Below are positions 10,154 to 19,729 of a stretch of 64,000 nt of DNA, one piece after another. The first letter of the stretch is position 1; the number at the start of each line of letters is the position of its first letter. The position numbers and the translations under genes are program-made. Source of the stretch: an uncultured Desulfobacteraceae bacterium. GTDB lineage: Bacteria > Desulfobacterota > Desulfobacteria > Desulfobacterales > Desulfobacteraceae. The DNA is taken from NCBI GenBank assembly GCA_913041495.1, contig CAJWHT010000003.1, positions 1 through 64,000 of the forward strand, written 5' to 3'. Under the pieces are notes generated by a model. That model saw nothing but the letters and a program-made list of their open reading frames with translations, searched no databases and was not told the origin of the DNA.

Positions 10154-10782
10154 CCATCCGTCGCTTGGAAGAACAGGTCTGCCGCTTGAAAGAACCGGTC
10201 TGCCAAAACCATGAGGCGGTTGTCATCGGTGTCTCTGCCGGCGGTATGAAGGCCCTTGAAATATTGTTCAGCCGGCTTAAAAAAGATTGCAACCTGGCGT
10301 TTATCGTTGTTCAACATGTTTCCCCGGGGTCAGATGAATTTTTTGTCCGGTATCTGAATGAAAGATCGGTATTAACCGTAAAACAGGCGGATGAAAAGGA
10401 GACAATAAAAAAGGGATATGTCTATATCGCACCGCCTGATTATCATCTTTTGATAGAAGAAGACAGGACCTTTTCACTGTCGGTTGATGAAAAAGTCAAC
10501 TATGCCCGTCCCTGTATTGATATCACCTTTGAAACGGCTGCCTTTGCCTTTGATTCATCCCTTATCGGGATCGTTCTGACCGGCGCTAACCGGGACGGCA
10601 GCCAGGGATTGAAAAAAATAAAGGAAAAAGGCGGGATTGCCATTGTGCAGGACCCGAAAACGGCAGAGGTTCCCGTAATGCCCCGGGAGGCGATCCATAG
10701 GGTCAAAGTCGATCACATTCTTTCTTTGGAAGAGATTGCCGTTTTTTTAAACAACTATTGCCGCACCCCGGACAAAGGATAA
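10150..10782 (+). CDS. cheB: CheB-type methylesterase domain protein (no N-terminal receiver)
   Basis: VVIGVSAGGMKALE, VQHVSPG, VLTGANRDGSQGLKKIKEKGG; about 210 aa. Confidence 0.93.
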   Translation: MTIRRLEEQVCRLKEPVCQNHEAVVIGVSAGGMKALEILFSRLKKDCNLAFIVVQHVSPGSDEFFVRYLNERSVLTVKQADEKETIKKGYVYIAPPDYHLLIEEDRTFSLSVDEKVNYARPCIDITFETAAFAFDSSLIGIVLTGANRDGSQGLKKIKEKGGIAIVQDPKTAEVPVMPREAIHRVKVDHILSLEEIAVFLNNYCRTPDKG

Positions 10783-10785
10783 AAG

Positions 10786-12420
10786 ATGAAAAAAAAGGAT
10801 GCCGTCAATGTATTGATCGTCGATGACAAACCTGAAAATCTGATATCATTGGAGGCAGTCCTTGAGGCGCCCCATATCAACATTGTTAAGGCGGATTCGG
10901 GGAATGAGGCGCTGATCAGGATTTTGGAAAATGAGTTTGCCCTCGTGCTGCTGGATGTCCAGATGCCGGATATGGATGGGTTTGAAACCGCGGAATACAT
11001 ACGCGGAAATAAAAAGACCCGGCACATCCCCATCATTTTTGTCACCGCCATCAGCAAGGAGCAAAAGCATATTTTCAAAGGGTATGAATCCGGGGCGGTT
11101 GACTATATTTTTAAACCCCTGGACCCGGAAATTCTAAAGAGCAAGGTAAACATCTTTCTTGAACTGTTTGAGCAAAGAAGAATCATCGAGCAAAAGAATC
11201 GGGAACTGGCGCAGGCCAACAGGGAAATTCTTGCACATCAAAAGGCCCTTGTTGAAGAAGAACGCTTAAAGGTATTGCTGCAAATGGCTGGGGCTGCCGC
11301 CCATGAACTCAATCAGCCGCTGATGATTCTTCTTGGGAACCTCCAGTTGCTTGAGCTGGTCAAAGATGACCATGAAAAGATTCTGTCACTGGTCCCCAAG
11401 ATCCAGAACGCTGGGGAAACGATTTCAAGAACGGTAAAAAAAATCCAGAATGTCCGCCATGATGTATCCATCGGCCATGACAGCGGAACCGATATTATCA
11501 ATCTTGATCCGGAAATAGACATTTTGGCGGTTGAAGATTCGGACGGGTCTTACCGGCTTTTTCAGGCCTACCTCAAAGACAAGGACCATATACGGCTCCA
11601 CAGGGCGAAAACCGTTGATGAGGCCATGGCACTGATCAAAAGCAAAAACTTTAACCTCATCCTTCTGGATTACAAGCTTCCGGACGGGACCGGGCTGGAT
11701 TTGCTGGAGCAGATGGCATCCCAGCAGATGGATTTGCCCGTTGTGGCCATCACAGGGGCAGGGGATGGCCGAATCGCGTCCCGTTTCATGAAGGCCGGGG
11801 CCTTTGACTATTTGTCCAAATCCGAAACAAATAAAGAAGAGCTGTTAACCGCCATTTACAGCGGCCTTGAAAAATTCCAGTTGAAAAAAGAGGTCCGTCG
11901 TTCAATCAAAAAAATGGCGGAGGACTCAACCAGGGATCAATTGACCGGCCTGTATAACAGACGCTATATGAAAGGTGTGTTGCGACGGGAAATTGAACGT
12001 GCCAGAAGATATCAGGGGGATCTTTGCTGCCTGATGCTTGACCTGGATCATTTTAAACGGGTGAACGATACTTACGGCCACCTGTGCGGCGATTTTGTGT
12101 TACAGGAATTTGCAAGGCGGTTGAAGGAACAAACAAGGCAGTCCGATGCCATCTTCCGTTACGGCGGAGAAGAATTCATCGTTTTAATGCCCCAGACCGA
12201 TATCCGGGGGGCTGCGGACTATGCCGAAAAAATCAGAGTGCACTGCCATGACACGCGCTTTGATTTCAAGGGCGACAGGATAAAAATCACCGTAAGCATC
12301 GGCATTTCCCAATATGATGCGCAGGGCGCAGGCGATGAGACCGCATTGATTGATCTGGCCGACAAAAGGCTCTATCAGGCCAAGACCGGAGGAAGAAATA
12401 ACGTGGTAGCAGGTCTCTGA
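10786..12420 (+). CDS. REC - DHp-like - REC - GGDEF response regulator/diguanylate cyclase
   Basis: LLDVQMPDMDG and LLDYKLPDGTG receivers; AGAAAHELNQPL H-box with no HATPase domain; RYGGEEF with upstream RQSD (RxxD I-site) five residues away. Confidence 0.92.
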   Translation: MKKKDAVNVLIVDDKPENLISLEAVLEAPHINIVKADSGNEALIRILENEFALVLLDVQMPDMDGFETAEYIRGNKKTRHIPIIFVTAISKEQKHIFKGYESGAVDYIFKPLDPEILKSKVNIFLELFEQRRIIEQKNRELAQANREILAHQKALVEEERLKVLLQMAGAAAHELNQPLMILLGNLQLLELVKDDHEKILSLVPKIQNAGETISRTVKKIQNVRHDVSIGHDSGTDIINLDPEIDILAVEDSDGSYRLFQAYLKDKDHIRLHRAKTVDEAMALIKSKNFNLILLDYKLPDGTGLDLLEQMASQQMDLPVVAITGAGDGRIASRFMKAGAFDYLSKSETNKEELLTAIYSGLEKFQLKKEVRRSIKKMAEDSTRDQLTGLYNRRYMKGVLRREIERARRYQGDLCCLMLDLDHFKRVNDTYGHLCGDFVLQEFARRLKEQTRQSDAIFRYGGEEFIVLMPQTDIRGAADYAEKIRVHCHDTRFDFKGDRIKITVSIGISQYDAQGAGDETALIDLADKRLYQAKTGGRNNVVAGL

Positions 12421-12583
12421 CTCAAAATATCCAAACGCGTCACCTCCATGGTTGCATCCGGCTTTCTAAAGGATTATATAATCAGAATTTTATTGTAATC
12501 GATCTTTTATCATCTTTGTATCACCGAAGAAGTTGGGGTATTGTTTTTTAATTACCGGCATGCAAACCGGAAAGGATGTTTTG

Positions 12584-13147
12584 ATGAGTGAGCAGCATAT
12601 TCTAATCACCGGGTTACTCATATTTTTGGCCAGGATCTGTGATGTTTCCATCGGTACGATTCGAACGATTATGACCGTACAGGGAAAGACCGTCATCTCT
12701 TTTGTCCTGGCGATCTTTGAGATCACCATCTGGGTACTTGTGGCAAGTACCGTGATCAACCAGTTGAACGACAAGCCGATCCTCATTGTGTTTTACGCCT
12801 TCGGATACGCCACGGGCAATGTGGTGGGAATTCTTGTGGAGCGCAAGCTTGCCTTCGGCATCATTATCCTGAAGCTTTTGACCCGCACCGCAGGTCAGGA
12901 GATTGCAGATTATCTGCGGGCAAAGGGCCAGCCGGTCACGGTGTTTGTGGGGGAAGGCATGAAAGGGCCGGTAAGTGAACTCTATATTGCCTGCCGGCGC
13001 AGGGATCTCAAGTGGATTCTGCCGGAGGTCAAACAATTGGATGAACAGGTCTTTTACATTATAGAGCAGGCCAGGGACATGACCCGGGTGCTCAAACCGC
13101 TGCACACGCCCATGGGCGGATGGCGAAGTGTGTTCAAGAAAAAATAG
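12584..13147 (+). CDS. UPF0316/DUF2179-type membrane protein
   Basis: ARICDVSIGTIRTIMTVQGK...FGYATGNVVGILVERKLAFG; start moved from 12533 to the internal Met. Confidence 0.8.
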   Translation: MSEQHILITGLLIFLARICDVSIGTIRTIMTVQGKTVISFVLAIFEITIWVLVASTVINQLNDKPILIVFYAFGYATGNVVGILVERKLAFGIIILKLLTRTAGQEIADYLRAKGQPVTVFVGEGMKGPVSELYIACRRRDLKWILPEVKQLDEQVFYIIEQARDMTRVLKPLHTPMGGWRSVFKKK

Positions 13148-13169
13148 ACCTTAAAAAGGAGACATACCC

Positions 13170-14486
13170 ATGTCGGCCACCGAGGCATATCTGACGATCA
13201 TCAACCGGTTTATTGAACATGACGTGGTAACCGCAGCGCGGTTTATGGAGAGTATAGACGAGGGGGACGCATCTCAGATTTTAAAGACGCTTCCCACTGA
13301 GACGGCGGTCCGGGTTCTCCGCAACTTCCAGGTGGGATTTGCAGCCACACTGCTGGAGGGCGCAGGGGACGCGTTTATCAACAAGGTCCTTCCCCACTTG
13401 AGCCCTCAGATGCTCACGGCAATCCTCATGCATGCATCAGCACCCTTCAGGGAGCAGATCAAAGGAGCGGTGAATGAGGCGGTCCAAGGGCAGATCCGTG
13501 AACTTTTAACCTATCCGGAGGGGAGCATCGGCCGGATTATCACCACCGATTTCATGTCCTTTGACAAGGATATGGTGGTTCAGGACGCCATTGATACGAT
13601 CCGGACCCTTTCAAAAAAAAGGCGGCCGGCCTCCTACGCTTATGTGGTGGACGAAGACGACCACCTTCTCGGCGTGCTGAACATGCGGGATATGCTGATT
13701 GCCTCGCCGGGCCAGTCCCTGGAATCCATCATGATCCGGGATGTATTTTCCCTGCACGGGTTCATGGACGTCCAGGAGGCGGCGGCGGAACTTGCCAAAC
13801 GCAAGTACTTTGCCGCCCCGGTCGTGGATTCGGAAGGCCGGATTCTTGGGATTATCAAGGCCGAGCGTCTGATCAAGGGCGTCCAGGAGGACACCGCCCA
13901 GGACATCCAGCGGATGTTCGGTGCCGGCGGGGATGAAAAACCCTTTTCAAATATATTTTTCTCCCTGAAAAAACGCCTGTTCTGGCTCCATATCAACCTG
14001 GTAACCGCTTTTATGGCCGCCGGTGTCGTGGCCATGTTCGAAGGGGTGATTTCCAAACTGACGATATTGGCGGTATTCCTTCCCGTGGTGGCAGGGCAGG
14101 GGGGCAATGCCGGGGCTCAGTCCCTGGCCGTGGTCATGCGGGGGATCGCCATGCGGGAGATCCCGAAGGAAAAAACCGGCCGCCTTATTCTAAAGGAAGG
14201 GGGCCTCGGGGCCATCAACGGGGTTGTCATAGGGATCGTAACGGCCGTGGTGGCCTGGTTCTGGAACGGGAATCCCTATCTGGGCCTTGTCATCGGCCTG
14301 GGCATGTTTTTCAACCTGATCTTTGCGGGACTGTCCGGCGCCTCCATTCCCTTGCTGATGAAACGAATGGGCATTGATCCGGCCCAAAGCTCCAGCATTA
14401 TCCTGACAACGGTGACAGATATTTTAGGGTTCCTGGCATTTCTGGGATTTGCGGTCCTGTTTCAGTCCTACCTCATGGTGGTGTAG
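13170..14486 (+). CDS. mgtE: Magnesium transporter MgtE
   Basis: MgtE_N, CBS pair and C-terminal TM domain (FLPVVAGQGGNAGAQSLAVVMRG). Confidence 0.95.
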   Translation: MSATEAYLTIINRFIEHDVVTAARFMESIDEGDASQILKTLPTETAVRVLRNFQVGFAATLLEGAGDAFINKVLPHLSPQMLTAILMHASAPFREQIKGAVNEAVQGQIRELLTYPEGSIGRIITTDFMSFDKDMVVQDAIDTIRTLSKKRRPASYAYVVDEDDHLLGVLNMRDMLIASPGQSLESIMIRDVFSLHGFMDVQEAAAELAKRKYFAAPVVDSEGRILGIIKAERLIKGVQEDTAQDIQRMFGAGGDEKPFSNIFFSLKKRLFWLHINLVTAFMAAGVVAMFEGVISKLTILAVFLPVVAGQGGNAGAQSLAVVMRGIAMREIPKEKTGRLILKEGGLGAINGVVIGIVTAVVAWFWNGNPYLGLVIGLGMFFNLIFAGLSGASIPLLMKRMGIDPAQSSSIILTTVTDILGFLAFLGFAVLFQSYLMVV

Positions 14487-14689
14487 GACATGGGGCAGCC
14501 CAAGCGCCTGTGTAAAATTTTGCGGTTTCAACTGGACAAGGACTGCGGTTTCGATATACCGTTTTTTCATCAACTTCACCCAGGCTGCGCGCATGCTCGT
14601 ATTCAGCATGAAGGACCTGTTTTTGACAAGAGCGCAGGCCATGGCCTTTGACAAGGATACCACCTTTTAACCTTTTGGAGGGATACCCC

Positions 14690-16120
14690 ATGCCATACCC
14701 ACTGCCCACCTGGCAAACCCTTCTGGATATCCTGGTCATTACGGCCGGTATTTACTTTCTCTACCGGACCCTGCTCCGGCTGGGCACATGGAAAATCGTA
14801 TCTGGGATTCTGGTGGCAGCCCTCTTTTTCGTTGTTGCCAGCCTGCTCGACCTCAAAGGGGTGGAATGGGTCTACCGCAATGTCAGCCACGTGGCGGTGC
14901 TGTCTTTGATCATCCTGTTTCAGCCGGAGCTGCGCAAAGTGTTTGAGCGGGCGGCTTCCATCCGTAAAGGCAAAGGAGAACCCAGGGATCCCAGGTTTTT
15001 TAAAATGGTGGCCGAGAGCCTGGTGCGAATGGCTGCCTCCGGCACAGGGGCGATCATCGTTTTTCCCGGCAGGGAAGACATTAACCAGTGGATCAGCGGG
15101 GGATTCCGCCTGGAGGCCCAGCCGAGCATCCCGATTATTCTCAGCATCTTTGATCCCAATTCCCCGGGCCATGACGGGGCCCTGATCGTAAAAAACGGGC
15201 GGTTCTCAGCTTTCGGGGTTCGTCTGCCTGTTTCCCAGAGTGACCGGTTGTCCAGCGAGTACGGCACCCGCCATCAGTCCGCCATGGGGCTATCCGAAAA
15301 ATCGGACGCCCTGGTGGCGGTGGTCTCCGAAGAACGGCGGCAGGTCTCAATATTCAAGAACGGCCAGATGACTCCCCTTACAGCGGAGAAGGAGATTGTG
15401 GATGCCATCATGCTCCATTACCGGGCCGCCGGTGTGTTTAAACAGTTTTTTTCCGGGAAACTTTCCTATCGTACCCTGGGGCTGGAGGTCGCAGGGTGCC
15501 TTGCCGCCGCGGTGGTGCTGTGGGTGGCCATCATTTCCGGGCAGGGGGAGATGATCGAAAAGGTCATCACCGTACCGGTGGAGTATACGGCCACGGCGGA
15601 TGATGTGGTGCTGACCGGGGATAAGGCCAATGAGGCCAAGCTGCACCTGAGCGGTTCCAAATCGGATCTGGATGCGGTGTCTCCCGCAGCCATGGGGGTT
15701 AAGATCAACCTGTCCAAGATGAATGTGGGAAAGCAGACCGTATTCATCAACGAGGAAAATATTCGTCTGCCCCGGGATGTCCGGCTGCTGGATGTACAGC
15801 CGGCCAGCATTACGGTGGACATTGCCAAGCTTACCAGGATATCACTGCCGGTGAAGCCCCAACTGGTGGGCAGCCTGCCTGACGGACTGCGCCTGTCTTC
15901 CGCCACCGCCGTGCCTGAAACCCTCTGGGTTTTTGTCCCTTCGGGGGATGCGGGAAAATCCTATAAGAGTATCACCACCACCCCGATTTATCTGGACAAC
16001 ATCCGGGAAAACACCACTTTTTTCTGCAAGGTTGTGGCACCACAGGCCGTCCAGCCCGTGGAAAAACGATGGCCGGATGTGGAGGTCCATGTGACCATCG
16101 GGGCCAAGAACGCAAAATAA
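14690..16120 (+). CDS. cdaA: Diadenylate cyclase CdaA-type (DAC) fused to YbbR/CdaR-like domains
   Basis: Three TM helices, then GAIIVFPGRED, DPNSPGHDGALIVKNG (DGA) and YGTRHQSAMGLSE (RHx); YbbR-like C-terminal half; GGAGG-type RBS before the ATG at 14690. Confidence 0.9.
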   Translation: MPYPLPTWQTLLDILVITAGIYFLYRTLLRLGTWKIVSGILVAALFFVVASLLDLKGVEWVYRNVSHVAVLSLIILFQPELRKVFERAASIRKGKGEPRDPRFFKMVAESLVRMAASGTGAIIVFPGREDINQWISGGFRLEAQPSIPIILSIFDPNSPGHDGALIVKNGRFSAFGVRLPVSQSDRLSSEYGTRHQSAMGLSEKSDALVAVVSEERRQVSIFKNGQMTPLTAEKEIVDAIMLHYRAAGVFKQFFSGKLSYRTLGLEVAGCLAAAVVLWVAIISGQGEMIEKVITVPVEYTATADDVVLTGDKANEAKLHLSGSKSDLDAVSPAAMGVKINLSKMNVGKQTVFINEENIRLPRDVRLLDVQPASITVDIAKLTRISLPVKPQLVGSLPDGLRLSSATAVPETLWVFVPSGDAGKSYKSITTTPIYLDNIRENTTFFCKVVAPQAVQPVEKRWPDVEVHVTIGAKNAK

Positions 16121-16134
16121 GGTGGCAGCGGGAC

Positions 16135-16878
16135 TTAGCCTTGCCCCATGATCGTAACGATTTTGCCGTCCGGTGTCAGCCGCATCCCGGTTTCGCCTTT
16201 TCTATCATAGGGCAGTTTGTTCAGAACGTACCGCATGGCTTCGAGCCGGGCCTCATGCTTGTTGTTTCCCTTGATGATCACCCAGGGATTTTGTGGGGTG
16301 CCGGTCCGGCTGAACATACGGTCCTTGTGGGTGGTAAACTCCTGCCATTTTTCCTGGGCCTTTGCATCCACCGTACTCAGCTTCCATTGTTTGAGGGGAT
16401 TGATCCTTCGTTCATCCAGGCGTTTTTTCTGCTCGGAGGCGTCGATGGAAAACCAGAATTTGATCAGGGTCAGATCATCTTCGGTCAGCATATCTTCGAG
16501 CATGACCACCTGCTTTAAAAAAAGCTGGTGCTGGCTCTCATCGCAGAATCCCATTACAGGTTCCACCACTGCCCGGTTGTACCAGCTTCTGTCAAAAAGC
16601 ACGATTTCACCCGGGTTGGGCAGCTCTTTGATGTACCGCTGGAAATACCATTGCCCCAATTCAACGCTTGAGGGTTTTGTGAGCGCCACCACCCTATAAT
16701 ACCTGGGATTGATATACCGGACAAACCGCATGATCGCCCCGCCTTTTCCTGCCGTGTCCCTTCCCTCGAAAATGATGAGCAGCCGCTTTTTGTTTTCAAT
16801 GATCCAGCGCTGCAGCCGGACCATCTCGGTCTGCAGGGCGATATATTCTGGGTCGGTCTCCATTGACAGAAATGCCAT
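16135..16878 (-). CDS. ppk2: Polyphosphate kinase 2 family protein
   Basis: IIFEGRDTAGKGGAIMRF (Walker A) and VLFDRSWYNRAVVEPVMGF (Walker B). Confidence 0.95.
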   Translation of the reverse strand: MAFLSMETDPEYIALQTEMVRLQRWIIENKKRLLIIFEGRDTAGKGGAIMRFVRYINPRYYRVVALTKPSSVELGQWYFQRYIKELPNPGEIVLFDRSWYNRAVVEPVMGFCDESQHQLFLKQVVMLEDMLTEDDLTLIKFWFSIDASEQKKRLDERRINPLKQWKLSTVDAKAQEKWQEFTTHKDRMFSRTGTPQNPWVIIKGNNKHEARLEAMRYVLNKLPYDRKGETGMRLTPDGKIVTIMGQG

Positions 16879-16940
16879 AATTTAGCTCCTAAACAATAAA
16901 GGTATTACATTGCACGTATGTGGTGGGGTCCGTGCGTTTA

Positions 16941-19439
16941 TCAATCGGATGTTTCAACGGTCAGCCCCCGTGCCATTGCTTCTTTGACCAGCGTTTTCAA
17001 TTTTGTTTTTTCCTTGGCCACCTTTTCTTTTGCTTTTTTGACAGTCTCTGGTTCCGAAGGATCATCCTCCGGTGCGGCTTCTTCAAAAAGGTTGCCCGCC
17101 GCCGTATTTACATCCCCTTTTTCGTTTTCGGTCACTTCAGCCAGGCGCAGGGTTTCAGCCAGCACATTTTGTGCGGCGTCCACCCGTTGCCGTGCATGTT
17201 TGATCTCATCTAAAAGCCGTGCGGTTTCGGCCTGCTCTCCTTCTTCCGGGGCGGAATCCAGGTCCATGGGCAATGCGGCCATGGCAAATGCAACCTGGTT
17301 GAGCCCCGGCACCAGTTCTCCTGCCGTCACGTCCCGGGTTACAAACAATCCGTCCTCTTTGAAATAAACCGGCATAAAAACGATATGGGCCTGGCCTGAT
17401 ATCCGTAAGATCTCTTTGGCAGTTGGGGCGGCGGTGATCTGGGGGACGGCGTTAATCCGTATGTCCTCGAGCATGGCATTTATCCGGGCCAGGTCCGGTG
17501 TGGGACCGCTGACGGACTCAAAGGCAATCAGCCGGATGACAGCGTTATCCCATTGGGAATTGCGGGTGATCAGATACGCCAGCAAAATTATCAGGCGGCT
17601 GGTGTCATCCCCTTTCCACCAGACATGAATTTCTTTGGCGGCTGCCGCATCATCGGGGTCATCCGTCCAGGGTTTATGATCCAGTAGCACCACGTTGCAC
17701 TGATATCTGAGGGCCGTTTTGAGCAGCAGGAGATCCTGGTTGTCACTGCCGGGATTCCACTCTGCAAGCAGGGTGTTCGCCCGCACCGGTCCGATACCAA
17801 AGGACTGAAACAGCATCGGAAGGGCGTTTTCCGGATCCGAAAGCGTGACCGCCAGGGGAAAGGCCCGGGCGCTTTGCTCCTGAATGGCTGTATTCAGCGC
17901 TTCATAGGCTTCTTTTTTCAACCGAGCGGCCCGGAACGCCTCATCCGCCTGGATGAGTTTGACAACGGTTGTGATACCGCTGTTCCCTTCTATAAGGCCT
18001 GCAAATGAGATCATCCCGCCCATATCCGAATTTGGCCCCGGTACCGCCAGAATAAAGGGCCGCCATTCTCTGGGGTGGGCCAGATCCTCCCGGGCGGCCA
18101 GGAGGTTTTCCCGGATTTCCCGCAGATGGTGGGAACGGTGGCTGTCGGCCCACCGGGATGGTCCTGATTTGCGTTTCAAATACTGGTATACGGCGAACAA
18201 TACGCCGGCTGCGGCAACACCCGTGCGAAGGTCGATGGCCAGCATGACCCCAAGGCATCCCAGGGCGCCCATCAAGCTGATCCGCTTGTCATAGAACCTG
18301 AATTTCGGTCTGAAAGAGGGGCTGTCGGAACTGGCCTCAAAATAGGTGGCGTAGTTGAGCAGTCCGTAGGATATCAGGAAAAACATGGAGACCACCCCGG
18401 CAATCAGGTCAAGCTGTCCTAACAGGATGGTGGCAACGGCGATGCCAAGGGAGAGAAGGACGCCCCGTCTGGGGTTGTTGTTCTTGCCCGAGCCTTTGGC
18501 AAAAGGGCTTAAGAAAGGAAATATCCGGTCGGAGGCCAGGGACTGGAGAATGCGGGGAGCACCTAAAAAAGAGGCCATGGCGGAAGACAGGGTGGCGGCA
18601 ATGACGCCGGCGTCTATCATCCATCCCCATTTTGCGGTGCGGTTCATCACCGTGTAGTCGGATGCCAGATCTCCTAATGGGTTGGCCGCGGCAAACACCA
18701 CGGCGACACTCAGATACACGGCAATGGATACGCCAACCGCCGCAAAGGTGCCGGCCGGAAGGCTTTTACCCGGGTCTTTCAGGTCGCCGGACATGCTTAC
18801 GCCCTGGGTAAATCCGGTCACCGCCGGGAAGAACAGGGCAAAAAGCGGCCAGAACCCGGACCATGAGCCGCCAGGGGCGGCCCAGTTTTGAACCAGTGAT
18901 CCGGTCTGCCATCCCTCAACGCCGCCGATGTAAAAAGAGCCCAGGGCAAGCACCAGGAAAGTCATCACCACAAACTGGAATTTTGTGGCAAGATCCGCCC
19001 CCACCCATGCCAGGAGAAACAGGAAAAAAACCGCAGTCCCGGCAACGGCCTGGGCCGATATGCTGCCCCCCGTGATGGCGGTGACCGCCTCACCGAAACC
19101 GATGCAGTAAAAGGCGATGGAAACGGACTGGGCCAAAAAGAGCACCAGGCCCAGCGCCCCGCCGAATTCCGTCCCAAGGGTTCTGGAAATCAGATAATAG
19201 TCCCCGCCGCCTTTGACCTTCATGTTTGTGGCAATGGCGGCCAGTGAAAAACTGGTCAGCACGGAGATCAGGTTGGCAAGGGCGATGATCACAAGGGCCT
19301 GGAACAGGCCGGCATTGCCCACCACATACCCCAGCCTCAGAAAAAGGATGATACCCAGGATCGTCAGGGCACTGGGGGTAAAGACCCCGGCAAAGGTGCC
19401 CAGGCCAGGGCTTTTGATCTGGTTGTGTATTGGCTGCAT
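16941..19439 (-). CDS. APC-superfamily cation-chloride cotransporter (SLC12-like)
   Basis: GTFAGVFTPSALTILGIILFLRLGYVVGNAG motif, 12-TM pattern, soluble C-terminus; start moved to Met at 19439. Confidence 0.85.
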   Translation of the reverse strand: MQPIHNQIKSPGLGTFAGVFTPSALTILGIILFLRLGYVVGNAGLFQALVIIALANLISVLTSFSLAAIATNMKVKGGGDYYLISRTLGTEFGGALGLVLFLAQSVSIAFYCIGFGEAVTAITGGSISAQAVAGTAVFFLFLLAWVGADLATKFQFVVMTFLVLALGSFYIGGVEGWQTGSLVQNWAAPGGSWSGFWPLFALFFPAVTGFTQGVSMSGDLKDPGKSLPAGTFAAVGVSIAVYLSVAVVFAAANPLGDLASDYTVMNRTAKWGWMIDAGVIAATLSSAMASFLGAPRILQSLASDRIFPFLSPFAKGSGKNNNPRRGVLLSLGIAVATILLGQLDLIAGVVSMFFLISYGLLNYATYFEASSDSPSFRPKFRFYDKRISLMGALGCLGVMLAIDLRTGVAAAGVLFAVYQYLKRKSGPSRWADSHRSHHLREIRENLLAAREDLAHPREWRPFILAVPGPNSDMGGMISFAGLIEGNSGITTVVKLIQADEAFRAARLKKEAYEALNTAIQEQSARAFPLAVTLSDPENALPMLFQSFGIGPVRANTLLAEWNPGSDNQDLLLLKTALRYQCNVVLLDHKPWTDDPDDAAAAKEIHVWWKGDDTSRLIILLAYLITRNSQWDNAVIRLIAFESVSGPTPDLARINAMLEDIRINAVPQITAAPTAKEILRISGQAHIVFMPVYFKEDGLFVTRDVTAGELVPGLNQVAFAMAALPMDLDSAPEEGEQAETARLLDEIKHARQRVDAAQNVLAETLRLAEVTENEKGDVNTAAGNLFEEAAPEDDPSEPETVKKAKEKVAKEKTKLKTLVKEAMARGLTVETSD

Positions 19440-19729
19440 AAAAAAATCTGCTCCTGTATGGTTTGGCAAGGTAAAGAGAATGCCCGGCCAGAAGATTGCT
19501 CCACTATTTTTATGCGATCTGTCCGTATTTGTCCATAACATCAGTGTTGCGGGCGCTGTTTTGGGGCATAGGACAGATTCCGGCTGCGGACGGGTTTAAA
19601 AAAATTTATAAATCCTGTAGGGTATGATTCGAAACCCCGCACGCTTTTGTGACGCTGTCTTAAAGCCGCTGCGGCCGTCTTGGAAAAGAGTCAAAAAAAA
19701 TCTTTGCGACCCTTACGATAAGAGGACTT

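Noticed and set aside
14424-14663. Small ORFs between mgtE and cdaA
   Set aside because: Overlapping ORFs on both strands without a convincing RBS or family match; not strong enough to call as a gene or pseudogene.
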